Origin: Chiridota heheva
Lineage: Eukaryota; Echinodermata; Holothuroidea; Apodida; Chiridotidae
Direction: 5' to 3'
NCBI GenBank assembly: GCA_020152595.1
Contig: JAIGNY010001464.1
Span: forward strand, 1,412,001 to 1,476,000
DNA: 64,000 bases
The notes beneath the pieces were generated by a model. The model ran no database searches. It saw nothing but the letters and a program-made list of their open reading frames with translations, and was not told the origin of the DNA. Position 1 is the first letter of the stretch. The number at the start of each line of letters is the position of its first letter. Positions 1 to 32,889 of this stretch are shown here, in pieces. The position numbers and the translations under genes were made by a program.

Positions 1-1165
1 CATCCACATTATGAACAAAATCAACTAGTTTAGTAACATCATCAAGAAACTCCAATAAATTAGAAACACAAGACCTATTATGCTGGGACAAATTCAACAA
101 ACCATTGACCAGTAAATAATCTAGTACAACATCCTTAACAATGGACTCTATGACCTTGCACACAAAACTTGTAAGACTCACTGGCCTATAGTAACAGGGC
201 AAACTGTGGTAACCCTTTAAAAAGTAATAGGAATTACATTAGCAATTCTACAATCACTAGGAACAACACCAACATTAAAGCACTTTGAAAAGATAATACT
301 CAGGGGAATGACAGAAAGAAGACTCACGTAAGACATCCATCTGGACCGGGTGCTTTATTTAAGTTCAAACCCTTCAATTTCTTAGACACAACATCAACTG
401 AAAAATCAACATCCCTAATGGATACTAAAGAGTGCACCCTAAGATAATCCACAACATCATCAGCAAGGGATTCCTTAGTAAAAACAGACACATAAAGTCA
501 TTCAAAACCTCAGCAATATCCTTACCACTATTGATAGTAATACCATCATTACCCTGAAGGGGACCAACAGCCTTCTTGTTTTGTTTTGTTTTTCTTTGAG
601 CGAACATAAGAATGAAATAATTTAGGATTAATTTTAACCTATTTGAACAAACGTTTTTTCTTCTTCAAAAAGCACTTAAGTATATCTTATCAAACCCTTT
701 GTGAACTGTTCTTGATCCTTATATAGCAAGTTCCACAGGACTCTAACTGTGTTTATAACAAGGCCAAAAATTCTTCTTTTTCTAAACAGCTCTCAAAACC
801 TCATGAGACATCCACACTGGCCGATTCGCCTACAGACTTTCTTTAATGGGACAAACCTATTTACACCTTCCAAAACTAGTTTGGAAACATCCCATGCTTT
901 AGAAGATCTAAGTTCCAGAGGAAAGACAAAAAAAAAAAAAATCGAATGACAAATTATCCTGAAGTGCAGCAAAGTCAGCATTCTTAAAATCTAAAGCCAG
1001 TTTATTAGCTGGAAAAGCCTTTAAGTTGGTGAGGCAATACAGATCAAACTAATGAGGTCATGATCACTTCATCCTACCTTACAGCTACCTAGCACATTTC
1101 TACCAATACTTTTTTCACTACTGAAAATCAAATCAAGAAAATTACTACCACTCGTGGGAAACAAA
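1..1165 (-). mobile_element. Non-LTR retrotransposon fragment (endonuclease end to early reverse transcriptase)
   Basis: Read on the minus strand, about 1165-955 resembles the end of a LINE endonuclease domain (NFLDLIFS, then SDHDLISL, then NADFAALQDNLSF). About 607-430 gives the linker before the reverse transcriptase (LQGNDGITINSGKDIAEVLN). About 230-1 gives early reverse transcriptase (YRPVSLTSFVCKVIESIV, then the VSNLLEFLDDVTKLVDF stretch). Stops and frame changes interrupt it, so it is a dead copy. It is cut at the 5' end near 1165, where the satellite begins, and continues off the left edge of the window. The clade (jockey/CR1-like) is a guess. Confidence 0.8.
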
Positions 1166-1179
1166 CAAAACATGAAGAT

Positions 1180-2010
1180 GTCATGCATATTAATTAGTAG
1201 GCGGGGCTTAAAGCGAAAATTTTGAAATGTTCATTTTTTAACAACCACATGTCTGTTTTGTTTCATGTTAAGTTGGTATAATTATGATGTTAGCTGTTCA
1301 TGATGTAAAAACGTTAAATTTCATTGATATACATAGTGGGCGGGACTTGATATGATTTTGCTGAAAAGAGCTTGTAAACACGCTATTTCAAGAACAGTAA
1401 ACTGGATTAATGTGTTATGTGGTACACAAAGTTCATGGTCTGTAGATGTGCCTTATTGATTTTGGTGGTGATATCATGCATATTAATGAGTAGGCGGGGC
1501 TTAGTATAAAACAATTGAATTGCTCTTATTTTGACAATCACATGTCTGTTTTTCTTAATATTTGTTATAATGATGTTAGCTAGTGTGTATGTTTTCATGA
1601 TATAAAAACGCTGAATTTCATTCATATGCGTAGTGGGCGGGGCTTAATATGATTTTGTAAACAAAAAGCACAAGTACACACTATATCTCAAAAACTGTGA
1701 ACTGGATTCACATCATCTGTGGTACACAGATAGCTCATGGTCTGCAGCTGTGACCTAATGTTTGTGGTGGTGGTTCATGCATATTAATAAGTGGGCGGGG
1801 CTTAAGTGAAAATTTTGAAGAAAAAAGTGATAAATGAGCAACTGTATGTCCCTTTTGCGTCATATTGGGTATGATTATTTCGTTGGTTATTGTGTACATG
1901 CTTATGTTATCAATAGATGTCATTAATATGCATGGTGGGCATAGCTTAATATGAAAGTGCTAAATGATGTAAATATGCACGGTGGATGTGGCTGTAATGA
2001 ATAAGTATCA
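1180..2010. repeat. Tandem satellite of about 290-300 bp, nearly three copies
   Basis: The motif CATGCATATTAATGAGTAGG, followed by CGGGGCTTA, recurs near 1184, 1475 and 1777. A related motif (CATATGCGTAGTGGGCGGGG) recurs near 1330, 1620 and, decayed, 1923. The sequence between them (ACATGTCTGTTTT, GTGAACTGGATT, TGTGGTACACA, CTCATGGTCTG) also repeats in order. The two GGGCGGGGCTTA sub-motifs per unit suggest the unit arose from an older half-length duplication. Confidence 0.8.
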
Positions 2011-3454
2011 TGGAACAAATATTCCATGATATGCAATGACATGACAGTTAAAGGAATTTTCCCAAGTTTTTTTCGTAACCTTTTATAAGAAAGAGAACAA
2101 ATTTAGAAACATTTTAGTACAAAATCATGTTAGTATGTTATTCCTACCAGGATATATTCAAATTTAAATGTTCACAAATAATGCCAATAAACGAATAGGA
2201 AAAGGCTCAGTTTGACATCACAGCAACACATTCTCTTACAAAGTTGATGTATTTCATTAAAATCTATCATCGGTTTTTATTAGTAAAACCTGCTAATAAA
2301 AAATAAATTGATGAAAGCTAGGTATTTATATACATTACCAAATATACCCTACTTTAATAACTTTTGAAAAATTGTTTCTAATCATCATACAGAAACAACC
2401 AATTAACGTTCAAAGAAATACATACACATTTGCATTGGAATTGTCTCTATGACATCATCAAACACGAATTCATAATACTGTACAAAAACTGTAAAATGTA
2501 ATTGGGAAATCTTTAAAAATCCATACCCCATGAACGGAATATGATATCGAACCTCTCTTTTGTACCAAGTTGGCTCTAAAAGTATGCTCTTTGAAATACA
2601 ATTTTACAAAAAACCATGGGAATATTACTTTGATACAAATTTTTCAAATCAATCAGCTGATGAAATAGCATCGGAACCACAAAACCTTTTGGTTCTGGAT
2701 CAATATATTTCGCAAGGGTGGTGGTGGTGGTGGGAGGGGGGCGCTGGCTGGCTGGCAGCCCCCACTAATTTTAGGTGAACATGTGTTATCACGTTACCAC
2801 GCCCCCAATATTGTTATCACATGTGACCTGACTCTATTAGCCCCACCAATATTGTAAACGCTCCGCCGCCCCATTTGGTAAATGTGTGTGGAAGGGCACC
2901 ATGGCTAAAGATCTTTGATAATACTTTGGATTTTTATCCAAAATTTATTAATTACTTTAAGAGCAAAAATGTAATTTCCTCGAAATCTAGATCTTTTAGC
3001 AAATTTTTATACCTTTTTCACCTTTGTGGGAGCTCTTCACCCATGGGGCAGTGAGATCGGCCACATGCATCAATACAATTTACATGGGTCAGAATTTGCC
3101 TTCCGAAAGTGTGTGTGGGGAGGGAGGGGGGGGGGGGGCGGGAGCCATATAATTACACAAAAACAAAGAAATACGGAAAATAGTTTATTGCAAATTTTCC
3201 CCTTCCCACCGTAATCCTGATTATGAATAGTTGGATTGTCAGATGCTCAGTCCAGTATTTCTCTGGTTCCAGTTATTTTAGCGACAGCTCCGGGCTTGCA
3301 AGAGATAATGTTCACCCAGATTCATTTGCAACGACAAATATGATTTGAGGCAATTAGTGATATATTCTTCCGCGAAAAAGCAACAAACAGCCTTATAATT
3401 TTTTACAAAGCTTATTTGGTTCTGAGTTTTGAAAAATGTTCCTAAAGATCCAGA
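2011..3454. other. Intergenic, no gene seen
   Basis: AT-rich sequence without a supported exon. It holds a GGT run near 2717-2745 and a G-run near 3118-3142, of the kind found at many G-rich repeat copies in this window. Confidence 0.6.
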
Positions 3455-3790
3455 TAGCAAAATATCATGGGAAATATCATAAAATGGTGGCTTCCATGTA
3501 GCAAAATGTTCTTATTTTTAGAAACATTTGTGTTCATTTGTCAGTTTTCAAAAAAGTGGTGGCACGTGCCCCCTGGCCCCAGTTCCTACACATATAGTTT
3601 CAGCATAGGCATGATGTTGGGGAGAAAGAGGCGCTTGCCCCACTTGCACTTTTCTCCAAATACATACTTTTGGTATGGTGATTTTGTGTATCTTAGCGTG
3701 ATTTTGCCCCACCCACTTTTGACCCCCCCCCCCCCGAAGTTTCGGTAGGCAAATCCCGCATATGGGTTTGAAATTGGAGAGCCAGTACCA
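3455..3790. repeat. Family C fragment followed by G-rich dispersed repeat (family D)
   Basis: About 3455-3540 matches the internal family C text (ATCATGGGAAATAT, ATGGTGGCTTCCATGTAGC). From 3541 a family D copy begins (TTTTCAAAAAAGTGG, GGCACGTGCC, CAGTTCCTACACAT, ATCTTAGCGTGATTTTG). The same words in the same order occur at 14330-14640. Confidence 0.7.
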
Positions 3791-4443
3791 ATGTTGGCGA
3801 TTGCCCATTGTGTGAATAGATAAAAGGCTAAGGCTTTGAAAATTATTGGGGATGCTCCCTGCATCACGGCCCTCGGTATCAGGTCTCCTAGTAAATGACA
3901 TGCTTTAATTGTGTCAATTAATACTAAATGTATGTTACATTTTCTATGTACTGTGTATGAGTTGTGAGTGAGTGGATTTCTATTTGTTTTCAAGCTTCAA
4001 GAAAGACCTAGAATAATTTCATGTGACTTTCAAAAGGGCATCTCCTGCCCCGGTCCGCCTTCAACTTTAAAAAGGGCACCACCTGCTCTCGGAGTTCCGA
4101 CATCGTTGGGTATACTTTAGTGGGTACTGAACCTTGCACTCTCCACATCAGGGTTTAGGTCAAAGCACACACTTATAATTCCCTTATCAATCAATCCAAC
4201 AACTTGAAATGATAGGCAAAATATTCTCTTGTCGATCTATAAAGCAAGATGAAAATGGCATAAAAAGCTTCATATGTTCGAATAACCCAATCATACGGTA
4301 AATCATTACTGATCAATTTTCATTGCACGAAACTTTTCTCATCATCCGGCCATTATCGAGAGTAAGATTTATGTGGTATGTCGCCCTCTCACAATCAGAG
4401 GTAAGACCTCGACCTCAAAATGACCTCATTATTACTTCCGTTA
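3791..4443 (-). other. 3' flank of the BMP-class gene
   Basis: This lies just downstream of the stop codon of the minus-strand ligand gene and probably holds its 3' untranslated region. I see no clear AATAAA on the minus strand within it. An ATTAAA variant occurs on the minus strand near 3903, but I cannot show that it is used. Confidence 0.35.
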
Positions 4444-25309
<20,866 letters not shown>

Positions 25310-25336
25310 AATTCCGTCATTTTCAAAAATATATCA

Positions 25337-27109
25337 TCAAATGATTTAAAACAAAGAGACTTAAGGTGTGTGATATCAAACTAACTGCTCAATGTATATA
25401 CAACACAATACCAAATTTGTTGTGTACTAACGGCGACATCGGTCGAAAAACAAATCTTAAAGTTCTGGAGTGTTTCGTGGTACAATAAAACTTTTTTTTA
25501 GCGTCTTCGATTCCTCCTTCCCTTTTAAAGCTCGGCTTTTTTATCATGAATATCACCCAGAAATCTTATCACTATCTTGCTAACTCGCATAACTTAATAA
25601 TCCTTCCGCTACATGAGATCTATTGCAAATTTCTTTCTACGAATCAAGTACCGCCTGCCAGGTGGCTGGGAGTTCAAAATAAGCACAGCCCTCTAAACAT
25701 TCATGAACACCAAATCAAAGTTTTGTTTTCCGTGAAAAGTCCATTATACTTTGAAGTGCAGTATTGTTCAGCATTGTTCAGACTGAATATTTTACCTTTC
25801 AAGATGCGGTTCTGACAAACTTTTGATTGGCAGGTCCTGTCGCAGGTGTTGACGCCACGCTGTATACAAAGGTAAAACAATTATGCATATTCATAAGGGG
25901 ACTTGATACAATGTGTTGATTGGTTAATTAAATGTATAGTTACCTTAAATTCCCATGCGTAGGAAAATAACAAATATAGCATGACAACAACGGCTTTAAA
26001 TTATCTTTGTTATTGTCTGCCTTAAGACAGATGGGGCGGCATTTTAACATCTATCAAAAACATGCAAATGGCCGAAATTAAAATGACCATCCTATAGCTT
26101 ATTACCTGTGCAAACTTATTTTGTGATTCGGGCAGCCCCTTTTTCTTGTGTGTACCAGTTTAATTTTTTGAAGGAAATCAACCAATCATGACCAAGTGAC
26201 CCACCCTAATCAATAACTGTGTGTAAAACACATTTGTTTCTTTTCAAAAATTGAAAATAGGGACAAATTAGTCAAATGAATTTATATTTCCATTGGTGCG
26301 CATCTGAAATGCTCAAATTATGCCATTGGGAAAACAACTCACCTGTTAACGGGGTAGCATTATTAACCCCATCAAGAACAGAAAAAGAGATTGCAATTAA
26401 CCGACTTTCATACAAAGTAAGACCCCCGTTGTTTTGATACACCTGTGTTTTGCACTTTAAGTATTTTTAAGTGGACCCTACACGAGGTGTTTTGTTTACA
26501 CTTCGTAATGTTTTTAAGAAGGTGATATAGAAGGAATTACGCCACTAAGTTCTACCGATCTTTTTGTATAAACACTCCAAATAGTTTCATTACAGGATTA
26601 ACTTTCTGACGGATGCTTTCTCAAGGTAAAAAAAAAAAAAAATAATTTAAGGTCGCGTATACTATATAACAAGTAATTCAGTCAGTAATCAGTGGCTAAT
26701 TGCTATGGACTCATCAATGCGGTCAGCTTACAAGGACAACATAGCCTTGTAAAGATCTAAGAAAAGTTAGCAACAACGTGAGCTTAATCGAAAGAACACA
26801 TGCTATAAACATGGAAAAAGCAAAATGTTTGATAAAATAAAAATCGTTAAACAAGTTACCCCCCCCCCCCCTTCCACCCATCTTTGTTTTTTTTACATTT
26901 TTTTTAAAAAGAAAAATAGAATTGCCCTCAGACGTGGGCTAAATTTGAACACTTTGTTTTGGAAGGGGCCCAGGGTCTAGAGCCTTCTTGGACCCCCTCA
27001 CTTTTTCTAATGCTGGCTACGCAACTGCTCACAGAATGATGTAATTTTTGTGTTGCCCCAACAGGTAAACTACGAAACTGTAAATAGGGAGAGAATTTTG
27101 AGCATTGGC
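25337..27109. other. Upstream flank of the ligand gene, nothing recognised
   Basis: This region should hold the 5' untranslated region and promoter, but I see no TATA-type element or first exon that I can defend. An A-run lies near 26625-26641 and a C-run near 26859. Confidence 0.4.
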
Positions 27110-27650
27110 CCGCAGTCTAAAACAAAATGTTGATGATATGACAAAAAAATATAAACAAATCTTATTTTGTTAAGGAAATAAGACTATCTTTGTTTAAAGT
27201 TGTGTGGCATTTTCATAAAATGGACTGAAAATGGACTAGTTGTGACGTCACATCCTCAGATCCTTCAAAATCTTTATATAGTCTATCATATTTTTTGAGT
27301 GATTTTGTGGCTTAAGACTGTTTGTTGGGATGTCAGGAAAGTAGTAAACCAGAATCTAATATAAGGGTAATTTGTAGTAATAATTTATCACAGGAAGAAA
27401 CTTTGAGGAAAGATAAACAGCTGAAATCAATTTTCTTTAAAATACCTAAACAAGTTTTAAGAAACGGCCGACTTTCCGTTATCTGATAGTAGATTTATTA
27501 CACCAGTGATTTCTACACAGGTAAGACAGAGCTTTGAACTGGAACATATCCTTAACGGAATAAGATGCCTTCTCCGCCATTTTGTTTCTCTTAAAGTCTT
27601 CTTTCATATAAGATAACCTTGCATGACCACTGAACTAATCGTTCAATAAA
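27110..27650. mobile_element. Family A element, degraded left end
   Basis: ACTAGTTGTGACGTCACATC, TTTTGTGGCTTAAGACTG and the right arm ATTTTGTTTCTCTTAAAGTC then CTGAACTAATCGTTC match family A. Confidence 0.7.
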
Positions 27651-28758
27651 AATCATATTTTACGTTTTATCCACGTTTTACAAATGGCAGTAACAGCGCA
27701 TTGCTTCCACATTCAAGAATATTACCCGAAATTCAGCCCGGGAAATTTGTTTCGAGATATTTCCTCGACTAATCTATGTGGCAGTATCGCTTCGCTCATC
27801 AGCTGTTTCTATACCTCTTTTTTCGCTTACGTTGAAAGTTTTATTTCGCATTTGTCCGACTGAATTTCAGAAAATGGTCACCAAATATCAATTTCATTTC
27901 AGGATTTTGTTTTGTTTTGAAGTGCAGAAGTGTGAAGACAGATGCGTTAACCAGCTGCAGCAGCTAAACTTTACTTCGCAAAAGTAGGGGCGCTCTTTTT
28001 TAATAATATATAATAATTCGAGTCGTCGCAGGTTGAATTGCTCAAAAGTTGAATCGTGGCATCTTATTGCCACTTGCAATTGTTGACCAAGGCTCGGGGT
28101 AGGACTATAATCCTCCTTCACACTGTGTGGAAAGGGGTGGGGAGGGGGCATGTGGCCATGCTTTTCCACACAGTGGGAGACAAGGATTTTCAAGCACGTC
28201 TGATTTTGTTGTTTAATTCTGCCCGAAAGCGTGGACAAGTCCTCACCCTCCAGGAATTAACGGCCCTGCATGCCCGGGGTGACGGTTATGGGTATGTATT
28301 CGGGTTTACTGGGGTAAGATTAGGAAAGGTAAGAAAGATGTACCCCCAATATTGTGAGTAGGAAATTGATTATCATCAAAATCTTTCACGAAACTAATAA
28401 ACACCTTTGGGTATAAGAGATGAAGACAGAAACATTTGAAAATAGCAACGTAAAAAGTGATAAATTTGAGCTAGGAGATGCACACACTAGGGCCAGATCA
28501 CCTTGAAATCTTATTAACGGATAAGCTTAATGTTTATGCTATGTTGTTTGATAAAGAACAACATGATAAACAAAAATGAATATGTGAGACATCTATTTCA
28601 AGCTGTTTATGAGATTTCTATAGTTTTTATGACGTCGTAAGTCTCAGGCTTTGAAATAGATGGAACAGAAGTTTACTAAAAAACGATGACGTCATCCACT
28701 CACGTTCGTAATAAGGCCTAACAAATTTGTTTGTTTGTCCCTTTGCTCCTTAATTTTT
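27651..28758. other. Intergenic, no gene seen
   Basis: A short inverted repeat (CACACTGTGTGGAAA against TTTTCCACACAGTG) lies at about 28119-28175 around a G-run. Nothing else. Confidence 0.45.
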
Positions 28759-29020
28759 TTAAATGCCTACGCTTCGTAAAAATGCCAACGCTTCGTAAAA
28801 ATGCCAACGCTTCGTAAAAATGCCAACGCTTTGTAAAAATGCCAACGCTTCGTAAAAATGCCTACGCTTCGTAAAAATGCCTACGCTTCGTTAAAATGCC
28901 AACGCTTCGTAAAAATCCCTACGCTTCGTAAAAATGCCTACGCCTCGTAAAAATGCCTACGCCTCGTAAAAATCCCTACGCTTCGCAGAAATGCCAAGGC
29001 TTCTTAAAAATGCCTACGAA
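28759..29020. repeat. 19-bp minisatellite, about 14 units
   Basis: Unit AAATGCCAACGCTTCGTAA, with variants (CCTACG, CTTCGT/CCTCGT). Confidence 0.95.
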
Positions 29021-29667
29021 TCCCCACAAAATGGCGTGGTACTACTCTTACCTGCCTGTTGCTGTCTGGCTGTGGAGAAAATAAAGCCCACGGCCCACAA
29101 GAGCTTGTGATTGACTGATAGAATACAGAGTTGTCCTGCTTGTTTGTAACGAGTGTCAGGCAAAGAAAAGAACATCCCAAATCACACAAAAAGCATCAGT
29201 GAGATATAAAAACTGAGCAAAGTATAAAGGAACCAACAATCTGAAAATGAAGTGAAGTGTTTTAATTCTATTTTATAAATGTTCTTGATACGTAATTCAG
29301 AGGGAGCAATAAAAACAAAACAAAAACAAAAAAACCTCTTTTTCCGCCCGCCCTCCATCCTTTACAATTTTCCACAAGAACTGAATAAAGGGCAAACAAA
29401 CATTTAGGCCTAGTCTCAATTTCACTTCTCTGCTGCCTGGCAGATCCAACGATTCAAAATTCAACTTATCAAAATGGCGTTCAAAATTTGACTTAAATAG
29501 AACATGCAGGAAAGTGATAAACATACTAATGCAATCATATTTTAAAATTCTTTTTCAAATATTTAGTTTTTGTAGTTCTTTTACCCATTTTAAACAGTTA
29601 ATTAATTTTTGCATTTGTACTTTCCATTGTTTTCTGCCCAAGAGATGGACATTGTTTACAATGTACA
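29021..29667. other. Intergenic, nothing recognised
   Basis: No gene or repeat family supported. Confidence 0.4.
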
Positions 29668-29781
29668 TTCTAAAAAAGTAATGGTCAAACTATTCACCAA
29701 TCTAATTATCAGATTATGGTCAAAATCAAACAACAAATTTGACCATATTATGGTCAAATTTGACATTCCTTTTTAGAGTGT
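29668..29781. mobile_element. Family E TTTGACCAT-rich MITE, short copy
   Basis: Left end CATTCTAAAAAAGTAATGGT, right end TTCCTTTTTAGAGTG, with TTTGACCATATTATGGTCAA inside. The same ends and words recur at 58502-58732. Confidence 0.7.
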
Positions 29782-29854
29782 ATGTACCTCTCCCTAGATC
29801 CATCACTGTTATAATCAGAGCCCTTTTTAAAGGACAGGATTGTAATTATCACAC

Positions 29855-30065
29855 AGAAAGTGTGTGTATGTGTGTGTGGGGGGGGGGGAGGGGGTGGGGG
29901 TGACCTCTTATCAAAAACGTTTGTGTGTGGGAGGGGAACAAGAGACAAATTTCACCCAAAATGTACTGATTTTAAAAATAATTATACGGAAAAGTGTGGG
30001 GGACATGTCCCCCTGTCACCCGGGAATTACTGCCCTCTTAACGGAGCCCTCGGTCGAAAAGGGAG
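29855..30065. repeat. Family D copy
   Basis: AAAGTGTGTGTATGTGTGTG then a G-run, GGGGAACAAGAGACAAATTT, CCCAAAATGTACTGA and GGGGGACATGTCCCCCTG; similar to 7790-7975. Confidence 0.65.
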
Positions 30066-32889
30066 AGCGTCTTTATTTCTTCAAAATCAAGATCGTTTTT
30101 AAATAAGTAATCTAAGTTTTGATACTCATGTCGTTGAAAATTTACTATTTTATTCATAAGAAATACTTACGTATGAACATTCGTATGAAAGGTTTTCAAT
30201 ATACATCAGCTGCAGGTGCACAAAAAGGTTTGCTTGAATATTCTTGAGACTCTTAAAAAATATGCCCTAACTTCTCGGTACCAGCTCCTTTGACATTTTT
30301 CAGTTTTAGAATATAGGAACCTTTCGTTGTACAGTCGTGATGTCATACGTGTTTACCAGTTACATTTGTCCCGATCAGGCTTAAGTCTGTAAGTTTGAAA
30401 TTGCAAAATATTTAAAGTATTTCACAATGAAGGATTGCAGGAGAGAAAATTCCTCAGTTTCGAAAAGTAAAAATATGACAAGGATACAAATTATGTCTTT
30501 TACAACTTTCACAGCGGGAGGTTGAAATAGTACGGGAGGTAGGATATTTTCGGTAGCTTTTCAAATTACCTGTATTTTTAAACATGCCTGTATAAACATT
30601 TCTGCATGTTAGGATGGCGTGATCATTTTGACAATGAGATTGCAGGGCTTTGATGAAAAACATGCTCCATAATTTGAATCAAACAATTGAGTCATATGTT
30701 TACAACAAATAAAATGGTTGCCTTCTATTTCCTGAGAACAGTGGGTCAACTAGAGTTCTGGGCCCGGGGGTCCGTGGGGAATATAGAGGTCGGGTCCCAT
30801 AACCAACATATCGCAGTTTCATAGCTCGGGGCCCCAAATCTCGGTTTTTGCTCGGGGCCCGTGGGGTTTACCCACCCTTCCCACCCTATTGTTGCGCGAC
30901 TGTCTGACTCTCTGAGAGTTAACAACCAGGGTCATTGGGGTCCGTTGTGAAGTTTTGTCGGGGTCCAAAGAAATATTCATGCTCTTGACAAAAAACAAAG
31001 TTGTGGACACCATTGAGCCAGTGCCTGGGCACCCTTTGTTACCTTGATGCGTCCGGATCTCCTTAAATAATAATTGACTTCGTGTTTCAAATAAATTGTT
31101 GAATTTATTTGAATTTTATATTTCAATTTTCAAACAAGTATGTAATTTACCAAAAGTTCGCGGTGTTACAGTTTTAAAGGTATCTTTGAAGTTGTTGTAT
31201 AACATCCAGGTTAAGAGCAGGCAGACTGCTTCATTCAGCCTGATTTTGAGCTTCATGGATAGCGCTATCTTCAAGGGTATTATTACACACCTGACGTTCT
31301 TTGAATTCTTTCCAAATACTCCTGGATTTTGTTTTCTTTTCGTCACGTTCCTTCCAAATATTTAGGTGTAAGCAGAGTGATTGAAGTGCACTATTATTAG
31401 GACGCACACCTGGTGTTTGTATACCCAACGTTAATCCGTTTCTCGCAGATCGCTCATTGTGTCTCTCAGGTAATTCCACGAAGGTTTTTTCTTCTTCTTT
31501 TTTTCCCTGAAGTATCGACGGTCACGTGACCGTACAAGTTCATGTTTCAAAATGCATCGGATTTTAAGAGTCTCTCTCCCAAGTGGTGATAATCTGGCAA
31601 ATATAAACGGAGTGACGTCTCACGGCCAGTTTCATAATACGTTTGAAATCTCTTTAGCTTGATTGACACTTGTAGCATTGATCTGTTGACAAGAGTTACC
31701 TGTGTGGCTCCAGGCAGCCGCTTCTACCTTGGATGGACAGCCGCGCGTTTCCAAGACTTTGCATACAAGCCGGTGTAAAAGTGAACCCCGCCCCCCGGCC
31801 CTTATTTCCTAGGAAATTTGGGCCCCAGCCGTACTTATCCAGTAAAATTGGTCCTCCTTCATAGCAAAAACGGTCGACTAGGAAATTTGGGCCCGGCCCT
31901 TCTTTCCTAGAAAATTTGGAGACAACAGCTTGTCCCCATCTTGCAAGAAAAAGCCCTTCTTCTTCTTTACAGTAAATTTCGCTGCCGTTTTGCGTAAAGC
32001 ACGCTTTTCTTTTCTTGGTGTATCCCGATGGGTGCTGCCCAGAACGAATAAAACATATTTCTTTTTCAGCGAAGTGCTTACAACAAGCCATTTCCTGTTC
32101 GTGGGTAAATCCTACAAGTACAACGGCACTGCATTCCGTACATAAATATTACTAACTTTGGTTTTAGCTTATTACTTCAGTACACAAAATTAATTGAAGG
32201 AACCGTACAGACACACCTGTAAATTACCTAGTAAAATCAGTCCGGAGGGGACCAAATTCACTAGACATTCCTTAGGAATTAAGGACCAGGCCGGGCTGCC
32301 AGAGAAGGAGGAAGGGGGGGGGAATTACGGGGAGCAAAATTTACTATCACACCGGACATGCGCTGGAAAATACATACATATATTTTCCCGTCGTTTATAT
32401 CGTTCACAATCATTGATACAGAAAAAGGGATTTCGGAACTGATCAGAGCCACCGAGATACATTGCGGGCCCGGAAGTATGGTTTATGTCTTAAACTGTTG
32501 AAAACACTGACCCCTTTGAAAAGTCAAAATTGGTCAAGGGCTTTCAATTGAAAGCGCATCCCTTATTTTTTTTATTTTTTTTACGAGGGTCTCTACAACC
32601 CGGGCCCCTTGCGCCTGATGCAGCACCCCCTCGTTCATAATCGTCGGTACTGGAACTGGCCCTCGCCCCCATTTTTATTATAAAACAACATGAGCAGTCT
32701 AAATGAGGATCAAAATAAGCTCACTTTGGAACTTGAGATGAAAACAAATTATGTTAATGTTTTTATGACGTTTTCAGTCAGTTAGTGTGTGCATAATATT
32801 TTGAAAATATAGAGCACGGTACGGTGTTCCACCTCGAGCAATGGAGGGGTCATTTATCATTAAGTCAATGGGAAAATCGACATTTTTGC
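30066..32889. other. Intergenic, no gene confirmed
   Basis: GC-rich stretches lie near 30760-30960 (CTCGGGGCCC twice) and 31780-31930 (CTAGGAAATTTGGGC twice). A 131-codon minus frame at 32091-31696 has no recognisable domain. Confidence 0.4.

Noticed and set aside
30160..30230. Minus-strand microexon candidate (CTGCAG ... GTAAGT) as a missing first exon of the ligand gene
   Set aside because: It carries an ATG, but its donor phase does not match the only plausible acceptor near 25250 in the leader frame, and the piece is very short.
31696..32091. 131-codon minus frame with GPNFL repeats and several cysteines
   Set aside because: No recognisable domain or splice partners, and the Gly/Pro repeats come from a duplicated CTAGGAAATTTGGGC element.
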